DNA from: Reyranella soli
Lineage (GTDB): Bacteria; Pseudomonadota; Alphaproteobacteria; Reyranellales; Reyranellaceae
Assembly (NCBI RefSeq): GCF_007992495.1
Contig: NZ_BKAJ01000018.1
Span: 62,001 to 126,000 of the forward strand
Direction: 5' to 3'
Length of the DNA: 64,000 nt
Position 1 is the stretch's first letter. Each line of letters opens with the position of its first letter. The notes beneath the pieces were generated by a model. The model did not search any database. It was not told the origin of the DNA and worked only from the letters and a program-made list of their open reading frames with translations. The translations under genes were made by a program, and so were the position numbers. Below are positions 50,813 to 59,289 of the stretch, one piece after another.

Positions 50813-51255
50813 GCCAGCGACGCGTGTGCGGATAAGGGAGCCAATTCCGGCAGCAGACGGAACCCCGGCGGAAATGGTGGCGTTGCCGTTCCGAGGGTCA
50901 TGATTTCGCGGACGATGACCAATGCACGGGCGACGTCTTCCACGTGATACGGTTTTGCGATCGAAGCGGAGCCATCCGCGAGTGTGAGCGTGCTGCTCCG
51001 AGCGTCCTCGCCGGTCGCGTAAAGAATGCCGATCGTTTCTCTGCTCCCCAACCGCCGAGCGATGTCAGGGCCGCGGCTGCCTTGCGCGAGCCTGACGTCC
51101 AGAACGGCGAGATCGGGCTTGTGCAGATCGGCAAGCGCGACGGCTTCCTCGACGGTACGCGCGATTCCGCAGACCTCGTAACCGCTCATGATCAGCGTCT
51201 CTTCGAGCAGATCGGCGATCATCAGCTCGTCTTCCGCTATGAGCACTTTGAGCAT
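50809..51255 (-). CDS. single-domain response regulator
   Basis: 148 residues. The receiver domain has acidic residues in LIAEDELMIADLLEE, the phosphorylated Asp in 'DLAVLDVRLAQGSRGP', Thr in 'ILYATGEDARS' and Lys in 'ASIAKPYHVEDVARAL'. There is no output domain; the last 30 residues are Pro-rich. FixJ/PhyR-type receivers of this kind act as phosphate relays. First gene of the operon with the GAF and PAS kinases. Confidence 0.9.
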   Translation of the reverse strand: MLKVLIAEDELMIADLLEETLIMSGYEVCGIARTVEEAVALADLHKPDLAVLDVRLAQGSRGPDIARRLGSRETIGILYATGEDARSSTLTLADGSASIAKPYHVEDVARALVIVREIMTLGTATPPFPPGFRLLPELAPLSAHASLA

Positions 51256-51638
51256 TGGACCCCCTCTCGGGGACAGCCGGCTGAACAGAATTCGCAGGAA
51301 CGGCTACCGCGGCAGGCCACACGCTCACAAAGCGCCGCGCCCAGCGCACATACCGGTATACATATAGGTACGAAGGAGCCCAAGCGCCATGGGTGGATTG
51401 GCGTCAAACGGAGACCGGTAAGCCATTGCCATGATCGTTAACGAACCGCCTTAGTCGCCATCTGTCGGAAAACTGCGGCGGGGCCTCCCCGGCAGCCGGG
51501 CCTCAATTCGGCCGGGCCCATTGGTGGTGCCACATGGGGTCCAACGCTAGCTCACTCAGGGCGAAACCCGTAGAATCGAGCGTCCGGCTAACCGGGAATG
51601 GCGCATGATCCACTTCCGGCGAGAGGAGGCGCCTTGCA
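51256..51638. other. 383-bp divergent intergenic region
   Basis: It separates the leftward response-regulator operon from the rightward GlxA-type gene. A palindromic patch TACCGGTATACATATAGGTA (51351-51370) is the most AT-rich stretch and may hold the leftward promoter. No ORF or clear -35/-10 pair was recognised. A G/C-rich stretch at 51475-51530 (GGGCCT, GGCCGGGCC) may form a hairpin. Confidence 0.35.
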
Positions 51639-52592
51639 ATGCGGATCCTGATATTGGCGCCGCCCGGCGTGCAATCGTTGGACGTCGTCGGACCGGCGGA
51701 GGTCTTCTGGGAAGCCGCCCGGCGCCTGGGCGACGAAAATGCCTACCGGGTCGAAATCGTCGGCACCCAGGCCGGACCGATTGCGGGAACCGGTTCGCTG
51801 CGCTTCCTGCCCGATCGGACAACCGATGATCCCGACATCGAGGCCGATACGCTCCTCGTCGGGGGCGACCCGCGGCTGCCGCCACATGTCGATCCCACGG
51901 TGACGGCCTGGATCGCGCGAGTGGCCCCCCAGGTCCGTCGCTACGGTTCGATCTGCACCGGCGCCTTCTTTCTCGCCGCCGCCGGACTGTTGGACGGCCG
52001 GCAGGTCACGACACATTGGGAGTGTGCCGCCGAACTGGCGGGACGTTACCCCAAGGTACGCGTGGAGTCGGACCACATCTTCATCAGGGATGGCGCGCTT
52101 TGCACGGCCGCTGGCGTCAGCGCCGGCATGGATCTGGCGCTTGCGCTGGTCGAGGAAGATTTCGGTCGCGAGCTGGCGCTCGCCGTCGCCCGGTACCTGG
52201 TCCTGTTCCTGAAGCGTCCCGGCGGGCAGTCGCAGTTCTCGACGCATCTCGCGGCACAGTTGACCGGCAAGTCTTCGATCCAGAAGGTGCAGCAGTGGGT
52301 CCTGAGTAACCTCGATCAGGATGCCTCGATCGAGGCGCTCGCGAGGCATGCCCAGATGAGCACTCGAAGCTTCACTCGTACCTTTCATCGAGAGGCCGGG
52401 ATGACTCCGTCCGAGTTCGTCCATCGAGCTCGCCTGGATGCGGCGCGTCGCCTTCTGGAAGATTCGTCCGCCTCGTTGAAGGGCATCGCGCGTGACACCG
52501 GATTCGGAAGCGAGGAACGGATGCGCCGGGCTTTCCTCAGGTCCATTGGCGTAGGTCCGGCCGACTATCGCGGGCGCTTCGGCCGCCACTGA
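51639..52592 (+). CDS. GlxA-family transcriptional regulator (DJ-1/PfpI plus AraC HTH)
   Basis: 317 residues with GAGGAGG upstream. The N-terminal DJ-1/PfpI amidotransferase-like domain has 'RILILAPPGVQSLDVVGPAE', 'VRRYGSICTGAFFLAAAGLL' (nucleophile-position Cys) and 'RQVTTHWECAAELAGRYPKV'. The C-terminal HTH is 'LDQDASIEALARHAQMSTRS' and 'FTRTFHREAGMTPSEFVHRA'. Usually an activator responding to small molecules. It probably controls the MDR-HD-MFS genes that follow on the same strand. Confidence 0.92.
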   Translation: MRILILAPPGVQSLDVVGPAEVFWEAARRLGDENAYRVEIVGTQAGPIAGTGSLRFLPDRTTDDPDIEADTLLVGGDPRLPPHVDPTVTAWIARVAPQVRRYGSICTGAFFLAAAGLLDGRQVTTHWECAAELAGRYPKVRVESDHIFIRDGALCTAAGVSAGMDLALALVEEDFGRELALAVARYLVLFLKRPGGQSQFSTHLAAQLTGKSSIQKVQQWVLSNLDQDASIEALARHAQMSTRSFTRTFHREAGMTPSEFVHRARLDAARRLLEDSSASLKGIARDTGFGSEERMRRAFLRSIGVGPADYRGRFGRH

Positions 52593-52714
52593 TCCGATCT
52601 GGCCAGAAACGCCGTCAGTTTGGCCTGAATTGCGCGCGGTCTGCTGTTCCCGAGCCCGCCGCCCAGTCCTAGTTAACCAGCTCTGCCGATCCACCCGTTT
52701 GGAGCATCGTCACC

Positions 52715-53704
52715 ATGAGCCAGACCACGCTGCATATCGATCGCCCCATCCCCGCCGATTCGTCATCGATGATGGCCTGGCGCGTGCATGAGTACGGTCC
52801 GCCGAATGTCATGAACTTCGAACGGATCCCCCGCCCCGATCCCGGCCCTGGCGAGGTCCTCGTGAAGGTCAAGGCCGCGGGAGTGGGTCCATGGGACGGC
52901 TGGATCAGGGCCGGACAAGGTGCCTTGCCGGAACCGCTTCCCTTGACGCTGGGCTCGGACCTGGCGGGTGAAGTCGTTGCCGTGGGGCCAGGGGTTTCGC
53001 AGCCGCTCGTGGGACAGCAGATCTATGGCGTGACGAACTCCCGGTTCGTCGGAGCCTATGCGGAGTACGCGCTCGCGTCGGCGGCGATGGTCGCGAGCAA
53101 GCCCGCCTCGCTCAGCCCCATCGAGGCGGCCGGCGTGCCTGTCGTTGCCGTAACGGCGCGGCAAGCCCTGTTCGACCACGCCAAGCTGACGACGGGGCAA
53201 ACCGTGCTGATCCATGGCGCCGCCGGCAGCGTTGGCGTCTACGCTGTCCAGCTCGCGCACCAGGCAGGCCTGCATGTCATTGCAACCGCGTCGGCAGGCG
53301 ATGCGGCTCTCGTCCGCGAGCTCGGCGCCGACACGGTCATCGACTACAGGACCGGGCGGTTCGAAGGCAGTGTCCGGGATGCCGACGCCGTGATCGATCT
53401 CGTTGGCGGCGACACGCAAAAACGCTCATTCCAGGTCCTGCGTCGAGGCGGCAGGCTGATTTCGGCGGTCTCCGAGCCGGATCAGGATCTGGCGCGACGG
53501 CATGGCGTCGAAGCCGCCTTCTTCCTGGTCGAGGTGACGACGCGAGAACTGGCGGCGATTGCCAGGCTCATCGACGATGGAAAGCTGCGAACCGGCGCCG
53601 GCGTGGTCATGTCCCTCGCCGATGCGCGCCAGGCTCATCTGATGCTGGAAGGCATGAGCCCGCGCCCCAAGGGAAAGATCGTCCTGGCGACGCTGCCCCT
53701 GTGA
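52715..53704 (+). CDS. MDR-family NADP-dependent oxidoreductase
   Basis: 329 residues. 'GEVLVKVKAAGVGPWDGWIR', 'LTLGSDLAGEVVAVGPGVSQ', 'AVTARQALFDHAKLTTGQTV', and the Rossmann motif 'LIHGAAGSVGVYAVQLAHQA' identify the zinc-free quinone oxidoreductase-like branch. The N-terminal 20 residues before 'MAWRVHEYGPP' are extra; a downstream start near 52773 is possible. It lies after the GlxA-type regulator and before the HD gene. Confidence 0.92.
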   Translation: MSQTTLHIDRPIPADSSSMMAWRVHEYGPPNVMNFERIPRPDPGPGEVLVKVKAAGVGPWDGWIRAGQGALPEPLPLTLGSDLAGEVVAVGPGVSQPLVGQQIYGVTNSRFVGAYAEYALASAAMVASKPASLSPIEAAGVPVVAVTARQALFDHAKLTTGQTVLIHGAAGSVGVYAVQLAHQAGLHVIATASAGDAALVRELGADTVIDYRTGRFEGSVRDADAVIDLVGGDTQKRSFQVLRRGGRLISAVSEPDQDLARRHGVEAAFFLVEVTTRELAAIARLIDDGKLRTGAGVVMSLADARQAHLMLEGMSPRPKGKIVLATLPL

Positions 53705-53734
53705 CCGGAGCTCATCTCGAAGGAAGCAAGACCC

Positions 53735-54379
53735 ATGTCCACTCTCTCTCCGGCCCTCGCCATTCCCGATTCGCTTCTCGCCCGGGAGGCCACGGGCATC
53801 CTGCGCGAGCATTCCGGTGATCTGCTCTTCAACCACTCCGTGCGGGTCTATCTGTTCGCCGCCGAACAAGGCCGCCAGCAAAAGCTGCGGTTCGATGCGG
53901 AGCTCCTCTACATCGCCGCGGCCTTTCACGATCTCGGCCTGACCAAAACGTTCTCGAGCGAGAACGAGCGCTTCGAGGTCGATGGCGCGAACGCCGCTCG
54001 GCAGTTCCTCAGCACGCACGACGTCCCCGAAGAACAGGTGCGAACCGTGTGGGAGGCCATCGCCTTGCACACCACGCCGGGCATCACCCACCACATGCAG
54101 CCCGAAGTGGCGCTGCTGTACACGGGCGTCGGCCTCGACGTGCTCGGACGGGGCTTCGACCAGTTCCCGGCGGACGTGCGCGAACAGATCGTCGCCAGGT
54201 ACCCGCGCAAGCACTTCAGGGACGACTTCATAAAGGCGTACTTCGCCGGCTTCGCGCACAAGCCGCACACCACGTACGGCACGGTGAACGCCGGCGTCTG
54301 CGAACGCTTCATCCCCGGCTTCAAGAGCCCCAACGCCGCCGACCTGATTGCTTCATCGCCCTTCCCGGATTCTGATTGA
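53735..54379 (+). CDS. HD-domain phosphohydrolase-like protein
   Basis: 214 residues. The metal-site order is H in 'LLFNHSVRVYLFAAEQGR', HD in 'ELLYIAAAFHDLGLTKTF', then 'AIALHTTPGITHHMQPEVAL' and later Asp. It resembles small cyanamide-hydratase-like HD proteins, which hydrate nitriles such as cyanamide. That activity would fit a detoxification cassette with a reductase and an exporter, but is inference. Eight bases separate it from the MFS gene. Confidence 0.88.
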   Translation: MSTLSPALAIPDSLLAREATGILREHSGDLLFNHSVRVYLFAAEQGRQQKLRFDAELLYIAAAFHDLGLTKTFSSENERFEVDGANAARQFLSTHDVPEEQVRTVWEAIALHTTPGITHHMQPEVALLYTGVGLDVLGRGFDQFPADVREQIVARYPRKHFRDDFIKAYFAGFAHKPHTTYGTVNAGVCERFIPGFKSPNAADLIASSPFPDSD

Positions 54380-54386
54380 CCAACCC

Positions 54387-55700
54387 ATGGCCAGATCGCC
54401 GAGCTCGCTGACCTCCCTCGTCTGGCTGACCCTGGGCGCCTTCGCGATCGGCACCGAAGGCTTCATGATCGCCGGGCTGCTGCCGGCGCTGGCGCACGAC
54501 CTCGATGTCGGTCTGGCCGCGGCGGGCCATCTGGTCACGGCCTTCTCGCTCGCCTACGCCATCGGCGCTCCGGTCCTGGCCGTGCTGACCGCGCGGCTGG
54601 AGCGCAAGCGCGTGCTGGCGGTCGCCATGGGCAGCTTCGCCCTCGCCAACCTCGCTGCCGCGCTGGCGCCCGGCTATGCCGGGCTCATGGGCGCGCGCCT
54701 GTTGCTGGCCCTGTCCGCGGCAAGCTTCATGCCGGCCGCCGGCGGATATGCCGCCGCATTGGGCGGTCCGGAGCGGCAGGGGCGCGCCCTGTCGATGGTC
54801 GTCGGCGGGCTGACCGTGGCGATCATCGCCGGCGTGCCGCTGGGTGTGCTGCTCGGCGATGCGCTGGGCTGGCGCGCCACCTTCCTCGGCGTCGGTGGGA
54901 TGGCGGCACTATCACTGGTTGGCATTCTTGCCTGGCTGCCGCGACAGCCGGCCGGCACCACAGCCAGCCTGGGCGAGCGCCTGGCCCTGGCCGGGCGGGC
55001 CGACGTTCTATCGGTATTGGCGGTCACCGTGCTGACCGTCGCCAGCACCTTCACCGTCTATACCTATCTCGGCGTCTTCATGCAGGCAGTCACCGGCCTT
55101 GGCCCGCGCGGCCTGGCGGCCGTGCTGCTGGCCTTCGGCGTCGCAAGCGCCGCCGGCACACGCATCGCCGGCAGCGCGGCGGACCACTGGGGCGCACAGC
55201 GCACCGTCATCTGCGGCTGTGGTCTTGTCCTGCTGGCTTACCTTGCCCTCGCGCTCGGTGCGGGGTTCGGGCTGGCGGCGATGGCGGTGGTCCTGCCGGC
55301 CATCCTGCTCTGGGGCTTCGCCAGCTGGGGCGTGACGACGGCGCAGCAGGCGCGGCTGGTCGCCCTCGCTCCGGACCTTGCTCCCGTCAGTCTCTCGCTG
55401 AACTCTTCCGCGATCTACCTCGGCAGTGCGACGGGCGCCGCGGTGGGTGCGCTCGTCATCGCCGACGGTGCAGTTCGAATGCTCGGCAGCGTTGCCGCGT
55501 GCTTCAGCCTGGCTGCCCTTTTGACCGTGCTGGCTGGCGCCGTGCGGAATTGCTGCTCGCCGCAGAATCGATTAGAGAGCCCCGGGCGGTCCTTCGGGGG
55601 CTCCAACGGATCGTTCATTGCTCACGGATCCAGAGAGCGGGTCGTATATGCTCACACCCCAGCCAGTTGCCGCCGTCGAGGTGGAGCATCCGCTTCGTGA
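54387..55700 (+). CDS. MFS efflux transporter (Bcr/AraJ-like), with odd C-terminus
   Basis: Start at the ATG 54387. Twelve hydrophobic segments are visible, with the family A motif near 'AYAIGAPVLAVLTARLERKR' and 'GPERQGRALSMVVGGLTVAI'. It is a drug/proton antiporter type. The expected end is near residue 397 ('LTVLAGAVR'), but this frame continues 40 more residues through a hairpin (55577-55603) and 53 bp into the next gene. In the frame one base earlier the protein would stop at TAG 55572-55574, just before the hairpin. A 3' indel is likely. Confidence 0.85.
   Translation: MARSPSSLTSLVWLTLGAFAIGTEGFMIAGLLPALAHDLDVGLAAAGHLVTAFSLAYAIGAPVLAVLTARLERKRVLAVAMGSFALANLAAALAPGYAGLMGARLLLALSAASFMPAAGGYAAALGGPERQGRALSMVVGGLTVAIIAGVPLGVLLGDALGWRATFLGVGGMAALSLVGILAWLPRQPAGTTASLGERLALAGRADVLSVLAVTVLTVASTFTVYTYLGVFMQAVTGLGPRGLAAVLLAFGVASAAGTRIAGSAADHWGAQRTVICGCGLVLLAYLALALGAGFGLAAMAVVLPAILLWGFASWGVTTAQQARLVALAPDLAPVSLSLNSSAIYLGSATGAAVGALVIADGAVRMLGSVAACFSLAALLTVLAGAVRNCCSPQNRLESPGRSFGGSNGSFIAHGSRERVVYAHTPASCRRRGGASAS
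55577..55603 (+). terminator. weak hairpin after the MFS core
   Basis: GAGCCCC and GGGGCTC arms with a loop of about 13 nt. No T-run follows (CCAACGGATCG), so it is a poor intrinsic terminator, but its position suggests that the MFS gene once ended just before it. Confidence 0.4.
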
Positions 55701-56340
55701 GAGACTGTCGCAGAAATTCAAGAACTACCACCTCGGCTGCGGGCCGGTCATCATCGACGGCTTCCTGAACATCGATGGCGATTTCGCCTCGACGGGGATG
55801 CAGTGGAAGGAAGAGGTCGTCTACGTGGTCGACGACCGACCGATGGCGCATTTTCTCCAGTACGACCTGCGCAAAGGTATCCCCGCCCTCCCCGGTTCGC
55901 TCGACGTCATCTATCACTCGCATCTCTTCGAGCATCTTTCCGACGACGAGGGCATCGCCTTCCTGGAGGACTGCCATCGTGTGCTCGCGCCTGGCGGCCT
56001 GATGCGCCTGGCCGTGCCCGACTTCGGGCTGTGGTGCACGAACTACGTCGACGGCAAGGAAGCGTTCTTCGACTGGTACCGTCGGACGTATCTGGACGAC
56101 GACAGGAAGCGCTACGCCACGCGCGGCGCGGTGTTTGCGGCGATGCTGTTCAAGTGGGGGCACCAGATGGCGTACGATTTCGACGCCCTTTCGGGGCGCC
56201 TCACCGCGGCGCGCTTCGTCGACATCACGCGCTGCGAATGGGGAGCGAGCCCCAGCCTTTCCCTCATCCCGGTGGTCGAAGCGCCCAGTGACGACCGGCG
56301 TCTCGAAAGCGTCGTCGTCGAATGCCGAAAGGCGCACTAG
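55648..56340 (+). CDS. small class I methyltransferase-like protein
   Basis: 230 residues from the ATG at 55648 (an upstream ATG at 55618 is also in frame). 'LSQKFKNYHLGCGPVIIDGF' then 'LNIDGDFAS' and 'LPGSLDVIYHSHLFEHLSDD', 'EDCHRVLAPGGLMRLAVPDF' are the Methyltransf_11/PRMT-like type often seen in glycan or polyketide-modifying clusters. No such cluster is present. The start lies inside the 3' end of the MFS frame. Substrate unknown. Confidence 0.85.
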   Translation: MLTPQPVAAVEVEHPLRERLSQKFKNYHLGCGPVIIDGFLNIDGDFASTGMQWKEEVVYVVDDRPMAHFLQYDLRKGIPALPGSLDVIYHSHLFEHLSDDEGIAFLEDCHRVLAPGGLMRLAVPDFGLWCTNYVDGKEAFFDWYRRTYLDDDRKRYATRGAVFAAMLFKWGHQMAYDFDALSGRLTAARFVDITRCEWGASPSLSLIPVVEAPSDDRRLESVVVECRKAH

Positions 56341-56471
56341 CTGGCCGCCTCCGGCGCCCTCTGGCCTCGCGGCGATCGAACCGGAGACCATCCCGTCGCG
56401 ACGCATGGTAGGCTCCTGCCATTCCATGCAGGCGGACCGGGAATGACGATGCCGCCCCGGGGGATCGAAGG

Positions 56472-58190
56472 ATGGCGAAGGATCGCAAAACCCGCTTCAG
56501 CCCGCTCGGCAGCGAAGCCATGGGTGGACATCATGCCCGACAGGGCTTCCGCTTTCAGGACCGCTGGCTTTCGTTCCAGCTGCTCCATTGGATCAAGCAG
56601 GACGACTTCCGCGGCGCACTCAACGAGGGCGCCGACGACGTCGACGCGTCATGGTTCCGCGGGAAGAGACGCAGTGCAAAGGCAGAACCGTCCGATTTCA
56701 ACTGGGAGATCCATCAACTGAAGGCCACGTCGGTCACACCCGGATTGCTGGCAGAGGTCTTCGATGCTTTCCTCCGCAAGGAGGCGGCGCACCCTGCAAC
56801 CTGGTCGCGTTATCACCTCGTGGCCACACGCAGCATGGAGAAGCTGCACACCCTGCCGATGTCGATTGAGCAGGTTCGGAACGTCTTGTCCTCGTACGGC
56901 GTCGGATCGTCTTTTGCCGCGACGGGCATCGCCGATCTTGGCCAGAGGTTGGAGAGCCTCGGCGTCAAGGTCGATCCCGCTTTCGTGGTCGAGCGGGTGG
57001 AGCTCGATTTCGATGCCGGATGGCTGAATCAAACGAAGGTGTTCACGGAGCAGTTCCACCTGCGCCTGGCGGGCCACGGCATCCCCGCGGAACAGCTCGA
57101 CAAGGCAGCCCAAGCCCTGCTCGCCCTGGTCTCGGGCGATAAGTCGGGGAAACTGATCACGCGCGAGGAGGTGCTTGCCCTGCTCGAGCAGTTCAAGTCG
57201 AAAAGCGCCGCGCGGAAGCGGCTGCCGGCAGCCAAACCTGTGACGACATCGCCTGCTCGACCTTTCGTCAGGCCCGATGCCGACGCGTCGATCCTGATCA
57301 GCGTGCTGGCAGGCGGCGGCTCACTCCTGCGCTTGCCCAATGGGCGTTACGGCCTCATCGACTGCAACTGGAACGCGGCGACGCAGGTCGCCGCCTACAT
57401 TGAGGCTTTCAAGGTCGAAGCCTTTGAGTTCGTAGCCATCACGCATTGGGACTACGACCGGTTCAGCGGGCTGCTCTCCGTGATGAGTGCCGTCAAGAAT
57501 ACGCACAAGCTTTTTCTCCCGGTTATCCCTGTGTCGAAGTTCACCGACATCGCCGGCAGTTCCTACCAGCCACCCGCCATTTCCCGGTTTTTGAAGGAAA
57601 TCGAAGGCGAACAGCGACGGCGCTACGGTATTGGCGAAGTCGTCCAGACCGGTGCCCGGTCCACGATCTGGTCGAGCTCCGCTCGCGAGTCTTCGCTTCG
57701 CGTGGAAACGTTTGCGGCCGATCTCCAAGACCTAGAGACAAAGCGGCAGGCCCATCAGCGGCACTTCGGAAGGAACGATCTTTGCAGCGTGTTCCGTGTG
57801 TCGGTCGCCGACCATCACTTCCTGATAACCGGCGATGCTACGATCAAGCGCTGGAACCATTTGTTCACCCGACTTCTAGGCCGGGACGAATCCTTCCGCG
57901 CAGACGGCTTCACGTTGCCGCGTCACGGCGCCAACAACACGCTCAACAAGGACATCCTCGGCAGGATCGCCGATCCGTCGGGCTTCTATGCGGTGGTGGA
58001 TCCGGCACCAATCTACGGCTTGCCACGGCCCCAAGTGCTCAGCCTCGTGCGCGAGGCCAATGGCGAGATCCTGGTGGCCGACAGGACGCCGGTGCACTTG
58101 CTGCTCACGCCCAACGGCCTGTTCGAGAGGCGCTTCGCCCTGGGTCGTGCCGGGGAGCTGCGTGTCGTTGGGCCCATGCGCCACTTCTGA
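56472..58190 (+). CDS. Cap4/DUF4297-like nuclease fused to a ComEC-like metallo-beta-lactamase domain
   Basis: 572 residues. The N-terminus resembles Cap4-type (DUF4297) PD-(D/E)xK nucleases: ARQGFRFQDRWLSFQLLHWI (22-41), Glu 52 with ADDVD (54-58), and EIHQLK (79-84, Gln-x-Lys). Residues 270-570 form an MBL fold of the ComEC type: LLRLPNGRYGLIDCNWN, ITHWDYDRFSGL (323-334, last metal His replaced by Arg), HHFLITGDA (448-456) and FTLPRHGANN (480-489). The middle, residues 100-260, is helical and unrecognised. Lamassu/CBASS-type systems use the N-terminal nuclease, so a defence role is inferred. It stands alone between unrelated genes. Confidence 0.72.
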   Translation: MAKDRKTRFSPLGSEAMGGHHARQGFRFQDRWLSFQLLHWIKQDDFRGALNEGADDVDASWFRGKRRSAKAEPSDFNWEIHQLKATSVTPGLLAEVFDAFLRKEAAHPATWSRYHLVATRSMEKLHTLPMSIEQVRNVLSSYGVGSSFAATGIADLGQRLESLGVKVDPAFVVERVELDFDAGWLNQTKVFTEQFHLRLAGHGIPAEQLDKAAQALLALVSGDKSGKLITREEVLALLEQFKSKSAARKRLPAAKPVTTSPARPFVRPDADASILISVLAGGGSLLRLPNGRYGLIDCNWNAATQVAAYIEAFKVEAFEFVAITHWDYDRFSGLLSVMSAVKNTHKLFLPVIPVSKFTDIAGSSYQPPAISRFLKEIEGEQRRRYGIGEVVQTGARSTIWSSSARESSLRVETFAADLQDLETKRQAHQRHFGRNDLCSVFRVSVADHHFLITGDATIKRWNHLFTRLLGRDESFRADGFTLPRHGANNTLNKDILGRIADPSGFYAVVDPAPIYGLPRPQVLSLVREANGEILVADRTPVHLLLTPNGLFERRFALGRAGELRVVGPMRHF

Positions 58191-58298
58191 CGTGATAAGA
58201 CAGCGAGGCACAACGACCCGAAAATGAAGATAGGGCTCATGGTTGTAGCCGCCCCATAGCGGACCTACCTTCGTGCCCTCGCCAACGAGGAGACCCCC

Positions 58299-58751
58299 AT
58301 GACCACGAGCAAGGGTGTCGTCGTGCCGCCGGGTGGCGGCAAGCATCTCGAGGAAGCGTCGGGCCAGTCCATGTCCATGAAGCTGTTCGGCCGCGACACG
58401 GCTGAGAGCGTGACCCTGTTCGAGCAGGCGGTGCCGGCCGGCTCCAGGAGCAGCTGGCTCCATCTGCATCGCGACAGCGACGAGATCGCCTGGGTGCTCG
58501 AGGGAGAGTTCACCTTCAAGATCGGCGACAAGGTGACGACCGGCGGGCCGGGCACCTGTGCCTTCCTGCCGCGCAACGTGCCGCACGCCTGGAAGAACAG
58601 CGGCGACCTACCGGGCCGCGTCGTGTTCCTCTACACCCCGGCAGGCGCCGGCCGCTTCGTCGAGGAGATGCTCGAGCGGCCGGCCGACGGCGATTTCAAG
58701 AAGCGGCTGGAGGAGTCCGGCTGGGAAGTGCTCGGGCCCAATCCGCTCTAA
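58299..58751 (+). CDS. cupin-domain protein
   Basis: 150 residues, GAGGAGACC upstream. The cupin motif is 'SSWLHLHRDSDEIAWVLEGE' (motif 1: H-x-H-x-E positions) and 'GPGTCAFLPRNVPHAWKNSG' (motif 2). Single-domain small cupins bind a metal and may act as dioxygenases or isomerases, or as ligand sensors. No neighbour suggests a substrate. A type-B palindrome follows the stop by 7 bp. Confidence 0.9.
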   Translation: MTTSKGVVVPPGGGKHLEEASGQSMSMKLFGRDTAESVTLFEQAVPAGSRSSWLHLHRDSDEIAWVLEGEFTFKIGDKVTTGGPGTCAFLPRNVPHAWKNSGDLPGRVVFLYTPAGAGRFVEEMLERPADGDFKKRLEESGWEVLGPNPL

Positions 58752-58758
58752 TGATGAT

Positions 58759-58867
58759 CTCACCCTGAGGAGCGGTCCGCAGACCCGCGTCTCGAAGGGT
58801 GGGCACGAGCACCGCGTTTGTTGCCACCCTTCGAGACTCGGACTGCGTGCGCTCCTCAGGGTGAGGT
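58759..58867. repeat. REP-like palindrome, type B, copy 2
   Basis: CTCACCCTGAGGAGCG ... TCTCGAAGGGTGGGC on the left and GCCACCCTTCGAGAC ... GCGCTCCTCAGGGTGAGG on the right, arms of about 35 nt imperfect. The same arms appear at 13878-13986. It lies between convergent cupin and Arr genes, where it may also act as a terminator. Confidence 0.85.
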
Positions 58868-58890
58868 AGTTCGGCGACGAACGCTCGGGC

Positions 58891-59289
58891 TCAGTCCTCG
58901 ATCGCCTCGACACCGAGCCGCTCGAGCTCCGCCAAACGGTCCTTCATGGCCTTCAACTGCTCGGGCGAGTGTCCCTGCCAATCGGTGACTTCGCCGACGA
59001 TTTTGAGCGGGTCCCGGCTGCGGTACGACTTCGTCGGATTGCCGGGAAATTTCTTGTCCGTCAGGTTGGGATCGTCTTCGAACGGGCCGGTGGGCTCGAC
59101 GATATAGATCCTGCCCCGCCCTTCACCCGACGCCAGCTCGGCGCCCCAGGCGGCCGCGTCCAGGGTCGCGGTCAGATAGACATAGGCTGCCTTCTTCCTC
59201 TTGCCGAAGTTGGAAGCGAACCCGGGTCCGATCAGGTCGCCTTCTTTCAGGTCCGCCTTCGTGCCGTGGTAGAAGGGTTGTGCATTCAT
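58891..59289 (-). CDS. arr: rifampin ADP-ribosyltransferase (Arr-type)
   Basis: 132 residues from the ATG at 59289. 'FYHGTKADLKEGDLIGPGFA', 'AAYVYLTATLDAAAWGAELA', 'GRIYIVEPTGPFEDDPNLTD', 'FPGNPTKSYRSRDPLKIVGE' and the C-terminal AIED follow Arr enzymes, which ADP-ribosylate rifamycins using NAD. Length and motifs are close to known Arr, including His and Tyr in the YHGT motif. The frame remains open upstream to an ATG at 59631 in a promoter-borne leader, so a 246-residue form is possible, but the extension has no family match. Confidence 0.9.
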   Translation of the reverse strand: MNAQPFYHGTKADLKEGDLIGPGFASNFGKRKKAAYVYLTATLDAAAWGAELASGEGRGRIYIVEPTGPFEDDPNLTDKKFPGNPTKSYRSRDPLKIVGEVTDWQGHSPEQLKAMKDRLAELERLGVEAIED

